Positions 25,313-37,390 of a stretch of DNA of 64,000 nucleotides are shown here, in pieces. Within the stretch, counting starts at the first letter, position 1; the number at the start of each line of letters is the position of its first letter. Under the pieces are notes generated by a model. It did not search any database. It was given only the letters and a program-made list of their open reading frames with translations, and was not told the origin of the DNA. Origin of the DNA: Paractinoplanes durhamensis. GTDB lineage: Bacteria > Actinomycetota > Actinomycetes > Mycobacteriales > Micromonosporaceae. Location of the stretch: positions 60,124-124,123 of the forward strand of contig NZ_BOML01000062.1 in the NCBI RefSeq assembly GCF_016862175.1, given 5' to 3'. The translations under genes were made by a program, and so were the position numbers.

Positions 25313-26329
25313 CGACCATAGCCCGGCCCCGTCGGGGGCGGAGAACCACGTCTTGCCCCCGGAGCCGACCGCCTCCGGGGTCCCGGCCGGCCCGGGGATC
25401 GCACCGGCCAGCACCGCCTGGGTGGGTGACAGGCGGCGGATCGCCACGGCCGCCACGTTTTCCGGGTGGGCATGCGCGAACTCCGAGTAGATCTCCTGGT
25501 CGTGCTGGCCGTCGTCGCCGATCAGCAGCCACCGCACGTGCGGGAACTCGCCGGCCAGCCGGCGCAGGGTGTTGCGCTTGTGCTCCTGACCGCTGCGGAA
25601 CCAGCGGTCGGGGGTCGGCCCCCAGTCGGTGAGCAGCAGCGGGCCCGCCGGGTAGAGGTGCCGGGACAGGAACCGGCTGAGCGTCGGTGCGACATTCCAC
25701 GCGCCGGTCGACAGGTAGAACACCGGCGCGCCCGCATTCGCGTTGATCAGCCGCTCGTAGAGCACCGCCATGCCGGGCACCGCCATCCGGGCGTGCTCGT
25801 CGAGGACGAACGTGTTCCACGCGGCCAGCAACGGGCGCGGCAGCGCGGTGACCATCACCGTGTCGTCGATGTCGGAGATCAGGCCGAACTTGCAGGCCGG
25901 GTCGACCACCCGGATCGGCGCCTCCACGGTGGCCGCGCCCTCGATGGCGAGCCGGGCCTTGGCCCAGCCGGGCTCGAGGTCGCCCTTGACCCGGCAGTCG
26001 ACGTAACCACTGCGGTCGGTGCGGGTCTCGGTGACCGTGTCGCCGATCTGGATGCGCACCACCGCCTTGCTGACCGGTGAGCTCATGAAGCTGCGCCAGC
26101 CGCGCACCTTCTCCAGGCGCCGGCCCGCGCCGTTGCCGCGGGTGAGCACCACCCGGGCCATCACCCGGGCCCAGCCGGGCGCGCCATAGCCCGTATACGC
26201 CGTGATCACCGGCTGCCAGCCCCGGTTGCGCAACCGGCGCTCGACGACCTCGTGAAGAGCGTCCTCCACCCGTGCAGCCCGATGCATCCGGACCACGGGC
26301 AGATTGGAACCCGCCGGAGTCTGCGTCAC
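25286..26329 (-). CDS. App1-like (DUF2183) phosphatidate phosphatase family protein
   Basis: A 347-residue protein with a HAD-type catalytic motif SDIDDTVMVT near residue 155, then YLSTGAWNVAPTLSRFL, LTDWGP and LIGDDGQHDQEIY, the full DUF2183/App1 signature. Yeast App1 is a Mg2+-dependent phosphatidate phosphatase; bacterial members have no settled substrate. The N-terminal 140 residues form a beta-rich domain (VVRIQIGDTVTETRTDRSGY). No signal peptide or membrane helix is seen. The upstream gap to 26435 contains CGGTTACCG, also seen near 28608. It is probably monocistronic. Confidence 0.8.
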   Translation of the reverse strand: MTQTPAGSNLPVVRMHRAARVEDALHEVVERRLRNRGWQPVITAYTGYGAPGWARVMARVVLTRGNGAGRRLEKVRGWRSFMSSPVSKAVVRIQIGDTVTETRTDRSGYVDCRVKGDLEPGWAKARLAIEGAATVEAPIRVVDPACKFGLISDIDDTVMVTALPRPLLAAWNTFVLDEHARMAVPGMAVLYERLINANAGAPVFYLSTGAWNVAPTLSRFLSRHLYPAGPLLLTDWGPTPDRWFRSGQEHKRNTLRRLAGEFPHVRWLLIGDDGQHDQEIYSEFAHAHPENVAAVAIRRLSPTQAVLAGAIPGPAGTPEAVGSGGKTWFSAPDGAGLWSLLRDTDVV

Positions 26330-26434
26330 GCTGGCCCCCTAACCGTCGAAGGTGCGGCGGTCGTCCCGATCCGGTTACCGTACCTGCCCGGTCCGACACT
26401 CGCGGAGGAATGCGGGCCCCTCCACACCGGACTT

Positions 26435-27145
26435 TCAGGCCGCCGCCGGAAGCTCGGCGGTGGTCCATTGATCGGCCCACCATTGTTCATCGGCGACCGG
26501 TTGCCGAGCCCCCGCCCGGGTGACCGCGGACGACGCCTCGACCCGCAGGCTGCGCAGCGCCTCGGCCGCCGATTCGGCCTCCTGCCAGGCGTCCCGCTCG
26601 GCGGCCATGGCCTTGCGGTACTCGTCGAAGCGGTGCTCCCGGACCGCCTGCCGCAGCAGCGACTCCTGCACCACCGGGTGCAGCCGCGCGTTCCAGCCGC
26701 GGTGCGCGAAGACGTCGTTCAGCTGCGCGATGGAAATCTCCCGGTTGCGGCACGCCTCGCTGGCGGCGTGATGGAGATAACGCTCCCGCTCGACGTTCTC
26801 GCCGGGCTTGCGGCGCTTGCTGATCAACGGATAGGCGCAGGCCTGGGCGGCCTGCCGGGCGGTCCGGTCGGCCGCGTCGAAGGCCAGCCAGGTGGCGTCC
26901 AGCCGCTCCTGCGCGGTGGTCCACTCGGCCCGGCGGCGGGCGGCGGTCGCGGCGGCCCGATCGGCGGCCACCGCGATCTCCGAGGCGTAGCGGAGCTCAT
27001 CGGCGCGGACTTCGGCGGCCGGCGGCTTGGGCTGCTGCACGCGGGCGATCGCGGCGGCGGCGAGAAGCACGCCGCCGAGCATGACCACCCAGAGTGCGGC
27101 GGCCTGCGGGACGGAGACGAGGAAGCTGTGCATGGCGGTTTCCAC
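26435..27145 (-). CDS. Membrane-anchored coiled-coil hypothetical protein
   Basis: A 236-residue protein with one N-terminal membrane helix (ALWVVMLGGVLLAAAAIARV) followed by a long Ala/Arg/Glu-rich helical region (AADRAAATAARRRAEWTTAQE onward) that looks like a coiled coil, and a C-terminal helical part ending WWADQWTTAELPAAA. Two cysteines (QACAYP and ASEACRN) are present. I chose GTG 27145 because GAGG lies six bases upstream; the GTG at 27157 overlaps that site. I do not recognise the family; a cell-envelope or division-related scaffold is possible but unsupported. Confidence 0.65.
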   Translation of the reverse strand: METAMHSFLVSVPQAAALWVVMLGGVLLAAAAIARVQQPKPPAAEVRADELRYASEIAVAADRAAATAARRRAEWTTAQERLDATWLAFDAADRTARQAAQACAYPLISKRRKPGENVERERYLHHAASEACRNREISIAQLNDVFAHRGWNARLHPVVQESLLRQAVREHRFDEYRKAMAAERDAWQEAESAAEALRSLRVEASSAVTRAGARQPVADEQWWADQWTTAELPAAA

Positions 27146-27328
27146 GGAACACCTCACTGAGAGACGCGAGCTTTCGTGGGGGGATTGCGCTGCGTGGCGC
27201 GCCTTCCGGCACGCGGCGTTCTTCCGCGCTTTCGTGCGTACGCGACGGGAGTGGCGCCTACCGCAATGGCACCGGCCGGAAACGGGGGTTCACAGCAGGT
27301 TGCGGCCGAGCTCGGCGGTGTTGCCGAG

Positions 27329-27658
27329 TCAGATCGCCGGGGGCGCGCGCTCGCCGCGGATGCGCGGCGCGGCGCCGATCAGGACGACCAGCAGCCCCAG
27401 GCCGGTGATCGCGAGGATCTCGGCCGGTCGGGGCGCGGCCACCACCCGTACCTCAGAAACAGCTGTCGCCGACTCGCCCGGCGGAACCGAAGCGGGGGTT
27501 TCGGCGGATTGCGCAACCGACGTCACGGGGATCGGCGTCGCCGGCGCCGCCGGAGCCGGCGTGGTGAACGCGAGCGCGAGCATCGCGAGGCCGGTGAGGA
27601 AGCGCAGCAGGCGACGGCCGTCCCAGTGTCGGGGTAGCACACGCGCCACAGCTGTCAC
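27329..27658 (-). CDS. Short hypothetical protein with signal peptide and C-terminal membrane segment
   Basis: About 109 residues. A basic start (RVLPRHWDGRRLLRF) leads into a hydrophobic signal-like helix ending APAAPA, a Pro/Ser/Thr/Val-rich stretch follows, and a second hydrophobic segment (AILAITGLGLLVVLIG) sits near the C terminus before a short basic tail. It resembles the LPXTG-less wall or membrane proteins with a disordered extracellular part. Start is uncertain: GTG 27658 gives a standard signal peptide, but no good ribosome-binding site is visible. Divergent from the sirtuin gene. Function unknown. Confidence 0.5.
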   Translation of the reverse strand: MTAVARVLPRHWDGRRLLRFLTGLAMLALAFTTPAPAAPATPIPVTSVAQSAETPASVPPGESATAVSEVRVVAAPRPAEILAITGLGLLVVLIGAAPRIRGERAPPAI

Positions 27659-27752
27659 GCGGATCAACTTACCGTTTCCGCCCACAACGTGCACGGCTCC
27701 CACTCGTTGCGGGCATTTCGGGTGTGTTCCACCGACGAGGGACCATGGAGGG

Positions 27753-28589
27753 GTGGACCTTCAGGTGGTGGAGCAGGTGGCGCTCCTGGGCGAGTGGATC
27801 GCCGACGGTGACGTGGTGGTGCTCAGCGGCGCGGGCTTGAGCACCGATTCCGGGATTCCGGACTATCGCGGCCCGTCCGGGTCGGCGCGGCGCAGCACCC
27901 CGATGACATACCAAACGTTCACCGGAGATCCGATCGCCCGCCGGCGGTACTGGGCGCGTAGTCATCTCGGGTGGCGCACGATCGGTGACGCCCGCCCCAA
28001 CGAGGGTCACGCCGCGGTGGCGAGCCTGCAGCACCAGGGTGTGGTCGGCGGGATCATCACCCAGAACGTGGACGGGCTGCACCAGGCGGCCGGCGCGACC
28101 GGCGTGGTCGAGCTGCACGGCAACCTGGCCCGGATCGCCTGCCTGGCCTGCGGCGAGCTGACCCCGCGCGAGGTCCTGGGCGAGCGGCTCGACGCGGCCA
28201 ATCCGGCGTTCACCGGGGTGGCGCTGGCGTTCAACGCGGACGGCGACGCCGAGCTGGCCGACGAATCGCTCGACGGATTCACCGTGGTGGATTGCACCGA
28301 TTGCGGCGGACTGCTCAAGCCGGATGTCGTCTACTTCGGCGAGACGGTGCCGGCCGACCGGGTCGCGCGCAGCTTCGAGCTCGTGGAAAGCGCACGCACG
28401 CTGCTGGTTCTCGGTTCCTCGCTGACCGTGATGTCGGGCCGGCGGTTCGTGCTGCGGGCCGCGAAGCTCGGCATCCGGGTGGCGATCGTCAATCGTGGAG
28501 TGACTCGCGGCGAGCCGTACGCGGGGCTCATCATCGATGCCCCTTTGGGCATTGTCCTACCCCATTTGGTAGCGCTCCCAGCCGCATAA
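27753..28589 (+). CDS. NAD-dependent protein deacylase (sirtuin)
   Basis: A 278-residue Sir2-family enzyme that removes acyl groups from lysines using NAD+. The NAD-binding motif is GAGLSTDSGIPDYRG near residue 25, the catalytic His follows in TQNVDGLHQAAG ... VELHGNL, and the zinc ligands are in CLACGE and CTDCGG; LKPDVVYFGE completes the signature. GTG 27753 was chosen with GAGGGA about ten bases before it; a GTG at 27765 is also possible. The open frame upstream on this strand is not coding. It stands before the LacI gene with its own promoter in between, so no operon is implied. Confidence 0.87.
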   Translation: MDLQVVEQVALLGEWIADGDVVVLSGAGLSTDSGIPDYRGPSGSARRSTPMTYQTFTGDPIARRRYWARSHLGWRTIGDARPNEGHAAVASLQHQGVVGGIITQNVDGLHQAAGATGVVELHGNLARIACLACGELTPREVLGERLDAANPAFTGVALAFNADGDAELADESLDGFTVVDCTDCGGLLKPDVVYFGETVPADRVARSFELVESARTLLVLGSSLTVMSGRRFVLRAAKLGIRVAIVNRGVTRGEPYAGLIIDAPLGIVLPHLVALPAA

Positions 28590-28646
28590 ATCGGGATGAT
28601 TTCGGCGCGGTTACCGTAGCGATACACAAATAAAGTTTCTTTCTCA

Positions 28647-28676
28647 TTGACGTGACGGGGACCACTGGCGTTAACT
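28647..28676 (+). promoter_or_regulatory. Housekeeping-type promoter of the LacI gene
   Basis: TTGACG at 28647-28652 and TTAACT at 28671-28676 are separated by 18 bases. The predicted start of transcription, about seven bases on, falls inside the inverted repeat at 28680-28703, which fits autorepression. Confidence 0.55.
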
Positions 28677-28679
28677 GCC

Positions 28680-28703
28680 GGAACCGGTCCCGAAACCGGT
28701 TCC
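28680..28703. promoter_or_regulatory. Candidate LacI-family operator (inverted repeat)
   Basis: GGAACCGGT and ACCGGTTCC form perfect 9-bp arms around six bases. Each arm contains ACCGGT, the central-CG core typical of LacI-family operators, so this could be two adjacent half-overlapping sites. It lies over the predicted start site and 67 bases before the LacI start codon. Confidence 0.55.
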
Positions 28704-28769
28704 GCAATACCCCCGCAACACGATCTCCCCTCTCCGGAGACAATCGCGGGTATGAACACAGGAGGACCA

Positions 28770-29780
28770 GTGCCGATCACCATCGCCGACGTGGCGGCCC
28801 GGGCGAAGGTCAGCAAGACGACCGTGTCCCGGGTGCTCAACGGCAAGGGTGAGCTGGACGAATCGACCGCGGCCCGGGTCCGGGCCGTGATCGAGGAGCT
28901 CGGTTACGTGCCCAGTTCCCGCGCGGTCGGGCTCGCCCGCGGCCGCACCCGGGTGGTGGGCATGCTGGTGCCGTCGCTGACCTGGCCGTGGATCGGCGAG
29001 GTCATCCAGGGCGCGGTCGACGTGCTCGAGACCGAGCGCTACGGCCTGCTGCTCTTCACCTGCAACCGCGGCGAGGAGTCGATGCGGCAGTTCGGCGCCC
29101 AGGTGTCCGCCAAGTCTTTCGACGGTCTCCTGGTCATCGAACCCGAGGGCACTCTCGACTACATCGCCACCCTGCACCGCCGCGGCCTGCCGGTGGTGCT
29201 GATCGACGACCGCGACCAGACCTCGGGCGAGATCCCGAGCGTCGGCACCACCAATCACGACGGTGCCGGCGCGGCGGCCCGTCATCTGCTGCGGATCGGC
29301 CGGCGCAGCCCGCTGGTGATCACCGGCCCGGAGCGCTTCGGATGCACCCTCCAGCGCAACGCCGGTTTCGCCGCGGTCTTCGCCGACGCGGGCCTGCCGA
29401 TCCCGGCCGAGCGCACCTGGCTCGGCGACTTCACCGTGGCGTGCGGCGCCGAGGCCGTGCAGACCGCGCTCGACTCCGGCGTGGAGTTCGACGCGGTCTT
29501 CGCCCACAACGACCTGTCCGCGCTCGGCGCCATGCAGGCGCTGATGGACGCCGGCCGCCGCATCCCGCAGGACGTGGCGGTGGTCGGCTTCGACGACATC
29601 CCGACGGCGGCCCACACCCAGCCGCCGCTCAGCACCGTGCATCAACCGCTGCGCGAGATGGGCGAGGCGGCGGCACGCACGCTCCTGGCCCACTTCGAGG
29701 GCACACCCTTGCCCAACCGCCCGACCGTTATCCCGGCGAGCTTCGTCACCCGCGGCTCGACCGTCGCACCCACTGAATAG
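28770..29780 (+). CDS. LacI-family transcriptional regulator
   Basis: A 336-residue sugar-responsive repressor. The helix-turn-helix and hinge are at residues 3-60 (ITIADVAARAKVSKTTVSRV and EELGYVPSSRAVGLARG), followed by the periplasmic-binding-protein-like ligand domain with VVGFDDIPTAAHTQPPLSTV near the C terminus. GTG 28770 was chosen because AGGAGG lies four bases before it and the protein then starts MPITIADV as in other LacI proteins; the ATG at 28752 sits upstream of that site. It lies directly before a peptide/oligosaccharide ABC transporter and a GH1 glucosidase, which it very likely represses until a beta-glucoside is present. Confidence 0.87.
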   Translation: MPITIADVAARAKVSKTTVSRVLNGKGELDESTAARVRAVIEELGYVPSSRAVGLARGRTRVVGMLVPSLTWPWIGEVIQGAVDVLETERYGLLLFTCNRGEESMRQFGAQVSAKSFDGLLVIEPEGTLDYIATLHRRGLPVVLIDDRDQTSGEIPSVGTTNHDGAGAAARHLLRIGRRSPLVITGPERFGCTLQRNAGFAAVFADAGLPIPAERTWLGDFTVACGAEAVQTALDSGVEFDAVFAHNDLSALGAMQALMDAGRRIPQDVAVVGFDDIPTAAHTQPPLSTVHQPLREMGEAAARTLLAHFEGTPLPNRPTVIPASFVTRGSTVAPTE

Positions 29781-29816
29781 ATCCCAAACCCGGTAAGCAC
29801 CCCCGATCTTTGGTGA

Positions 29817-29827
29817 TCGGTTACCGA
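29817..29827. promoter_or_regulatory. Palindrome upstream of transporter operon, candidate regulator site
   Basis: TCGGT-T-ACCGA is a perfect 11-base palindrome about 100 bases before the binding-protein gene. Its core CGGTTACCG also occurs at 28608-28616 upstream of the LacI gene and once near 26373, so specificity for this locus is uncertain. Confidence 0.3.
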
Positions 29828-29930
29828 AACACGCGCTCAGCACGGAGTCGGCTGTTCCTGGCCGGCGCCGCGATGGCGCACGCCCTCCCGGGCACCCCTC
29901 TCACCCAACACACTTCTCGGGAGCACTTCG

Positions 29931-31616
29931 ATGAAGAGAAGGACCCTGTTCGCCACCGTCCTGGCGGGGGCACTCGCCACCGGCGGTCTCGCGGCGTGTG
30001 GCGACTCGCCCAACGCCAACAGCAACAACGCCAACAAGGCGTCGGTCGACTACCTGCGGATCGGCATGCCGAACGGCACGCAGACCGAGAACCACAACCC
30101 GTTCGCCGGCACCTCCTCGGCCAACGCGCTCGGCTACAAGTGGATGATCTACGAGCCGCTGACCATGTGGAACCCGGTCAAGCCGGCCGAGCCGGCCAAG
30201 CCGTGGCTGGCCAAGGAGGTCAAGTGGGCCGCGGACTACAAGTCGGCGGACATCACCATGCGGGACAACGCCACCTGGTCGGACGGGCAGAAGGTGACCG
30301 CCGACGACGTGGCGTACACGTTCACCCTGCTCAAGACCAATGAGGCGCTGAACGCCAACGCGATCCCGTTCGGTGACATCACGGTCAACGGCAGCACCGT
30401 GCACGTGACCTTCACGGCGCCGCAGTTCGTCAACCAGAACAAGATCATGGCGAGCACCACGATCGTGCCCAAGCACATCTGGGAGAAGATCGCCGACCCG
30501 GCGACCGACATCAACAAGAACCCGATCGGTTCGGGTCCGTACACGCTGAAGTCGTTCACCCAGGCCGGAATCATCCTCAACGTGCGCACCGAGGGTTACT
30601 GGCAGGACCTGCCCAAGGTCAAGGAGTTGCGCTACACGTCCTACGCGGACAACAGCGCGCAGACCACGGCGCTGGCCAACGGCGAATCGGAGTGGAGCTT
30701 CGTCTTCATCCCGAACTACCAGGCCACCTTCGTCTCCAAGGACCCGGCCAACCACAAGATCTGGGCGCCCGGCGTGCTCGGCATCCACGGCCTCTACATC
30801 AACACCACGATCAAGCCGTTCGACGACGCCAAGCTGCGTCAGGCGATGAACATGGTGATCAACCGGGCGGACATCTTCACCCAGGCCGAGGCCGGCTACT
30901 TCCACCCGCAGATCGACAGCGTGACCGGCCTGCCCAACGGCGCCGGCGACGCGTTCATCGCGCCGGAGTACAAGGACAAGAAGCTCACCCCCGATGTGGC
31001 GGGCGCAAAGGCGCTGCTGCAGAGCGCGGGCTACAAGCTGAACGGCACCACGCTCAGCGACCCGTCCGGCAAGCCGGTCAAGATCACGCTGACCGACCCG
31101 GCGCCGTGGTCGGACTACCAGACCACGCTGGAGATCATCAAGACCAACCTGGCCGAGATCGGCATCGCGGCCACGGTCGACAAGGCCAACCAGGACAAGT
31201 GGGACCAGAACGTCCAGAAGGGCGACTTCGGGGCCACGATGCGGTGGACGAACGGCGGCGCGACGCCGTACGACATCTACCAGACCGTCATGGACGGTGA
31301 CCTGCTCAAGCCGATCGGCACCGCCGCTCAGCAGGGCAACTTCGGCCGGTTCAAGAGCCCGGAGGCGACCGCGGCGCTCAAGGCGTACGCCAACGCCACC
31401 AGCGACGCCGACCGCACCACGGCGATGAACCAGATCCAGAAGGTCTTCGTCGAGCAGGTTCCGATGCTGCCGGTCGGCTCCGACAACGTCGGTGGCGCCT
31501 ACAGCACCAAGAACTGGACCGGCTGGCCGTCCGACGGGGACGCCTACGCGGGCATGCAGCCCACCCAGCCGTACGCCCTCGACGTGGTCCTGCACCTCAA
31601 GGCCGCCAACTCCTGA
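29931..31616 (+). CDS. Opp/Dpp-family ABC transporter substrate-binding lipoprotein (SBP family 5)
   Basis: A 561-residue extracellular solute receptor. A lipoprotein signal ends in LAAC, an Asn/Ser-rich linker follows, and the SBP_bac_5 domain covers the rest (NPFAGTSSANALGYKWMIYEPL, ATWSDGQKVTADDVAYTFTLLK, GSGPYTLKSF, KPFDDAKLRQAMNMVINR). The family binds peptides, but members next to glycosidases in archaea and Thermotoga bind cello-oligosaccharides. Linkage here to a LacI regulator and GH1 beta-glucosidase argues for a sugar ligand. GGGAG precedes the ATG. A strong hairpin separates it from the ATPase gene, as expected for a binding protein made in excess. Confidence 0.88.
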   Translation: MKRRTLFATVLAGALATGGLAACGDSPNANSNNANKASVDYLRIGMPNGTQTENHNPFAGTSSANALGYKWMIYEPLTMWNPVKPAEPAKPWLAKEVKWAADYKSADITMRDNATWSDGQKVTADDVAYTFTLLKTNEALNANAIPFGDITVNGSTVHVTFTAPQFVNQNKIMASTTIVPKHIWEKIADPATDINKNPIGSGPYTLKSFTQAGIILNVRTEGYWQDLPKVKELRYTSYADNSAQTTALANGESEWSFVFIPNYQATFVSKDPANHKIWAPGVLGIHGLYINTTIKPFDDAKLRQAMNMVINRADIFTQAEAGYFHPQIDSVTGLPNGAGDAFIAPEYKDKKLTPDVAGAKALLQSAGYKLNGTTLSDPSGKPVKITLTDPAPWSDYQTTLEIIKTNLAEIGIAATVDKANQDKWDQNVQKGDFGATMRWTNGGATPYDIYQTVMDGDLLKPIGTAAQQGNFGRFKSPEATAALKAYANATSDADRTTAMNQIQKVFVEQVPMLPVGSDNVGGAYSTKNWTGWPSDGDAYAGMQPTQPYALDVVLHLKAANS

Positions 31617-31626
31617 TCGCTGCCCC

Positions 31627-31656
31627 GCCGCTCCCCGCCCTCGGGCGGGGAGCGGC
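31627..31656 (+). terminator. Intra-operon attenuating hairpin after binding-protein gene
   Basis: Complementary 14-base arms, GCCGCTCCCCGCCC and GGGCGGGGAGCGGC, are separated by two bases. It lies eleven bases after the binding-protein stop. It likely stabilises the binding-protein mRNA end and reduces read-through. Confidence 0.7.
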
Positions 31657-31681
31657 ATCACCCCCCGCAAAGGATTCCGGC

Positions 31682-33702
<2,021 letters not shown>

Positions 33703-33705
33703 GCG

Positions 33706-34763
33706 ATGACGATCCCCACCTCCAGCATCGAGCAGGTCATCCCCGGGCAGGGCTCGATGGCACAGCCCGAGGCGGCCAAGCCGAGCCGGGCCAAGCGGCA
33801 GCGGTTCCTGTTCGTCCGCAACAAGAAGGCGGCCACCGGCCTGGTCATCCTCGGCGTCTACGTGCTGATCGCGATCATCGGGCCGTGGATCGCGCCGTAC
33901 GACCCGAGCGCCCGCAGCAACGACCTGGTGCAGGGCCCGTCGGCCGCGCACTGGTTCGGCACCACCCATCTCGGCCAGGACGTCTTCAGCCAGATCCTGG
34001 AGGGCACCCGCAGCGTCATGCTGGTCGGCTTCCTGGCCGGCGCGATCGCGACCACGCTGTCGGTGCTGATCGGCGTCACCGCCGGCTACCTCGGCGGCAA
34101 GATGGACGACAGCCTGTCGGTGCTCACCAACGTGGTGCTGGTCATCCCGGCCGTCCCGCTGATGATCATCATCACCTCGGTGCTGAACAACGCCAGCGAC
34201 ACCCTGGTCGCGCTGGTCATCGGCCTCACCTCGTGGTCGTGGAACGCCCGGGTGCTGCGCGCGCAGACCCTGTCGCTGCGCCGGCGCGACTTCGTCGAGG
34301 CCTCCCGGGCCAGCGGCGAACGCACCTGGCGGATCATCGTGTTCGAGCTGATGCCCAACCTGACCGCGGTCATCGCCAGCGGTTTCGTCGGCACCGTCAT
34401 CTTCGCGGTGCTCTCCGAGATCACCCTCGCCTTCATCGGCGTCGTCTCCAACTCCGGCTGGAACTGGGGCACGATCCTGTTCTGGGCGCAGGGCCAGCAG
34501 GCGCTCGGCCAGGACGCGTGGTGGTGGTTCGTGCCGGCCGGTCTGGCCATCGCGCTGCTCGGCACCTCCCTCTCGCTGATCAACTTCGGCATCGACGAGT
34601 TCGTCAGCCCTCGGCTGCGCAGCGCCGGCAAGACCAAGCTCAAGACCGCGTCCGGCGGGACCGTACGCATGCGGATCGGCTTCACCCCGGTGCTGTCCAA
34701 CTCGGCCACGCCGCACACCCACGCCAAGGTCGTCGCGACGCCCGTGATGAGAGAGGCCAAGTG

Positions 34764-34764
<1 letters not shown>
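33706..34764 (+). CDS. Opp/Dpp-family ABC transporter permease (DppC type)
   Basis: A 352-residue membrane protein. The DppC signature is seen in WIAPYDPSARSNDL and GTTHLGQDVFSQIL after the first membrane helix; the EAA loop is RDFVEASRASGERTWR near residue 203. A C-terminal cytoplasmic extension of about 45 residues (KTKLKTASGGTVRMRIGF onward) is longer than in E. coli DppC. It starts three bases after the DppB stop and its own stop overlaps the next start (TGATG), so the operon is tightly coupled. Confidence 0.9.
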
Positions 34765-35771
<1,007 letters not shown>

Positions 35772-35779
35772 CGCGCGGG

Positions 35780-35809
35780 GGGCCGGTCCTTTTCCCTAGG
35801 GACCGGCCC
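35780..35809 (+). terminator. Hairpin between transporter genes and GH1 gene
   Basis: A 10-bp perfect stem, GGGCCGGTCC with GGACCGGCCC, has a 10-nt loop. It starts eight bases after the ATPase stop and is followed by a pyrimidine-rich stretch. Confidence 0.65.
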
Positions 35810-35835
35810 TCCTTCCAATCCCCACCTGGAGAGAC

Positions 35836-37239
35836 ATGAATCCCACCACCGCACCGAGCATCGTCATCCCGCCCGTCACCGGGCTGCCCGCATCGTTCCG
35901 CTGGGGTGTCGCGACCTCGGCTTATCAGATCGAGGGCGCCGCGGGCGAGGACGGGCGAACACCGTCCATCTGGGACACGTTCTGTCGTCAGCCGGGCGCC
36001 GTGCACAACGGTGAGCACGGCGACGTGGCCTGCGACCACTACCACCGGATGCCGGCCGACGTGGAACTGATCAAGAACCTGGGCGTGGACGCCTATCGAT
36101 TCTCGGTGTCCTGGCCGCGGGTGCAGCCCGGCGGGCGCGGCCCGGTGAACGCCGCCGGCCTGGCCTTCTACGACCGGCTGGTGGACGAGCTGCTGGCCGC
36201 CGGGGTCGACCCGTGGGTGACGCTCTACCACTGGGACCTGCCGCAGGAGCTGGAGGACGCCGGTGGCTGGCCGGTGCGGGACACCGCCTACCGGTTCGCC
36301 GACTACGCGATGCTCGTCTTCGACAAGCTGCAGGACCGGGTCGACACGTTCACCACGCTCAACGAGCCGTGGTGCTCGGCCTGGCTCGGCTACCACGTCG
36401 GGGTGCACGCGCCGGGCCGGCGCAACTTCGACGACTCGCTCTTCGCCGTCCACCACCTGCTGCTCGGGCACGGCCTGGCCACCCAGCGGATGCGTGCCGC
36501 GTCGACGTCGGGGGCGCACACCCTCGGCATCACGCTCAACATGGGCACCGCCGACCCGGCCGCCGACACCGATGCCGACCGGGAGGCCGCCCGCCGGGCC
36601 GACGGCATGGGCCTGCGGATCTACCTGGACCCGCTGCGCCACGGCCGCTACCCCGCCGACGTGGTCGACGACCTGGCCGCCCGCGGCTCGGCCTTCCCGG
36701 TCCGGGACGGCGACCTGGAGATCATCTCGGAGCCGTTCGACGTGCTCGGCGTCAACTTCTACTTCGGACAGGACTTCGCCGGCACCGACCTGGACGGCAA
36801 CACCCACGAGCCGTCCGGCGAGCCGGTCGTGCGGGCGGTCCTGCCGGACACTCCGCGCACCGCGATGGACTGGCCGATCACCCCGGAGCGCTTCACCAAG
36901 CTGCTGGTCCGGCTGCACCAGGACTACCCCGGCCTGCCGATGGTGATCACCGAGAACGGCGCCGCCTTCGAGGATCTCGCTGACTCCGACGGCTACGTCA
37001 CCGACGACAACCGGACGGCCTACCTGGCCGCGCACATCTCGGCGGTGGCCGACGCGCGGGCGCAGGGTGCCGACGTGCAGGGCTACTTCGCCTGGTCACT
37101 CATGGACAACTTCGAGTGGGCCGAGGGTTACGCGAAGCGGTTCGGCATCGTGCACGTCGATTACGAGACCCAGACGCGTACGCCCAAACAGAGCGCCCTG
37201 TGGTTCCGCGACACGATCGGCCGCATCCGCGGCGAGTAG
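35836..37239 (+). CDS. GH1 beta-glucosidase
   Basis: A 467-residue glycoside hydrolase family 1 enzyme, without signal peptide, so it cleaves beta-glucosides such as cellobiose after import. It starts with FRWGVATSAYQIEGAAGEDG, the family signature; the acid/base Glu is in TLNEPWCSAW near residue 180 and the nucleophile Glu in ITENGAAF near residue 373; FAWSLMDNFEWAEGY is the aglycone-side motif. GGAGAG is six bases before the ATG. Its position after the transporter and under the LacI gene gives a coherent uptake-and-cleavage route. Confidence 0.93.
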   Translation: MNPTTAPSIVIPPVTGLPASFRWGVATSAYQIEGAAGEDGRTPSIWDTFCRQPGAVHNGEHGDVACDHYHRMPADVELIKNLGVDAYRFSVSWPRVQPGGRGPVNAAGLAFYDRLVDELLAAGVDPWVTLYHWDLPQELEDAGGWPVRDTAYRFADYAMLVFDKLQDRVDTFTTLNEPWCSAWLGYHVGVHAPGRRNFDDSLFAVHHLLLGHGLATQRMRAASTSGAHTLGITLNMGTADPAADTDADREAARRADGMGLRIYLDPLRHGRYPADVVDDLAARGSAFPVRDGDLEIISEPFDVLGVNFYFGQDFAGTDLDGNTHEPSGEPVVRAVLPDTPRTAMDWPITPERFTKLLVRLHQDYPGLPMVITENGAAFEDLADSDGYVTDDNRTAYLAAHISAVADARAQGADVQGYFAWSLMDNFEWAEGYAKRFGIVHVDYETQTRTPKQSALWFRDTIGRIRGE

Positions 37240-37245
37240 ACCCGG

Positions 37246-37280
37246 CCGGATGCGGCCGCCCCGGATGCGGCCGCATCCGG
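37246..37280 (+). terminator. Hairpin terminator after GH1 gene
   Basis: A perfect 13-bp stem, CCGGATGCGGCCG with CGGCCGCATCCGG, with a 9-nt loop, lies seven bases after the glucosidase stop. No T-run follows. Confidence 0.7.
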
Positions 37281-37390
37281 CATCAGCGGGCCATGCCCAG
37301 CCGCACGGATGGGCCACACGGTGCTGAGGCGGTGCCGGTCAGCTGAGCCGGGCGAGCAGAGATCTTCCCGAGGCACGGTCACGCTCATTT

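Noticed and set aside
28752..28769. ATG 28752 as start of the LacI gene
   Set aside because: The AGGAGG ribosome-binding site lies downstream of it and just before GTG 28770, which gives the normal LacI N terminus.
26373..29827. CGGTTACCG as a specific operator shared by the App1, LacI and transporter promoters
   Set aside because: The core is short, occurs before an unrelated gene, and similar GTTACCG sequences appear elsewhere (for example near 7550 and 7708), so chance is likely.
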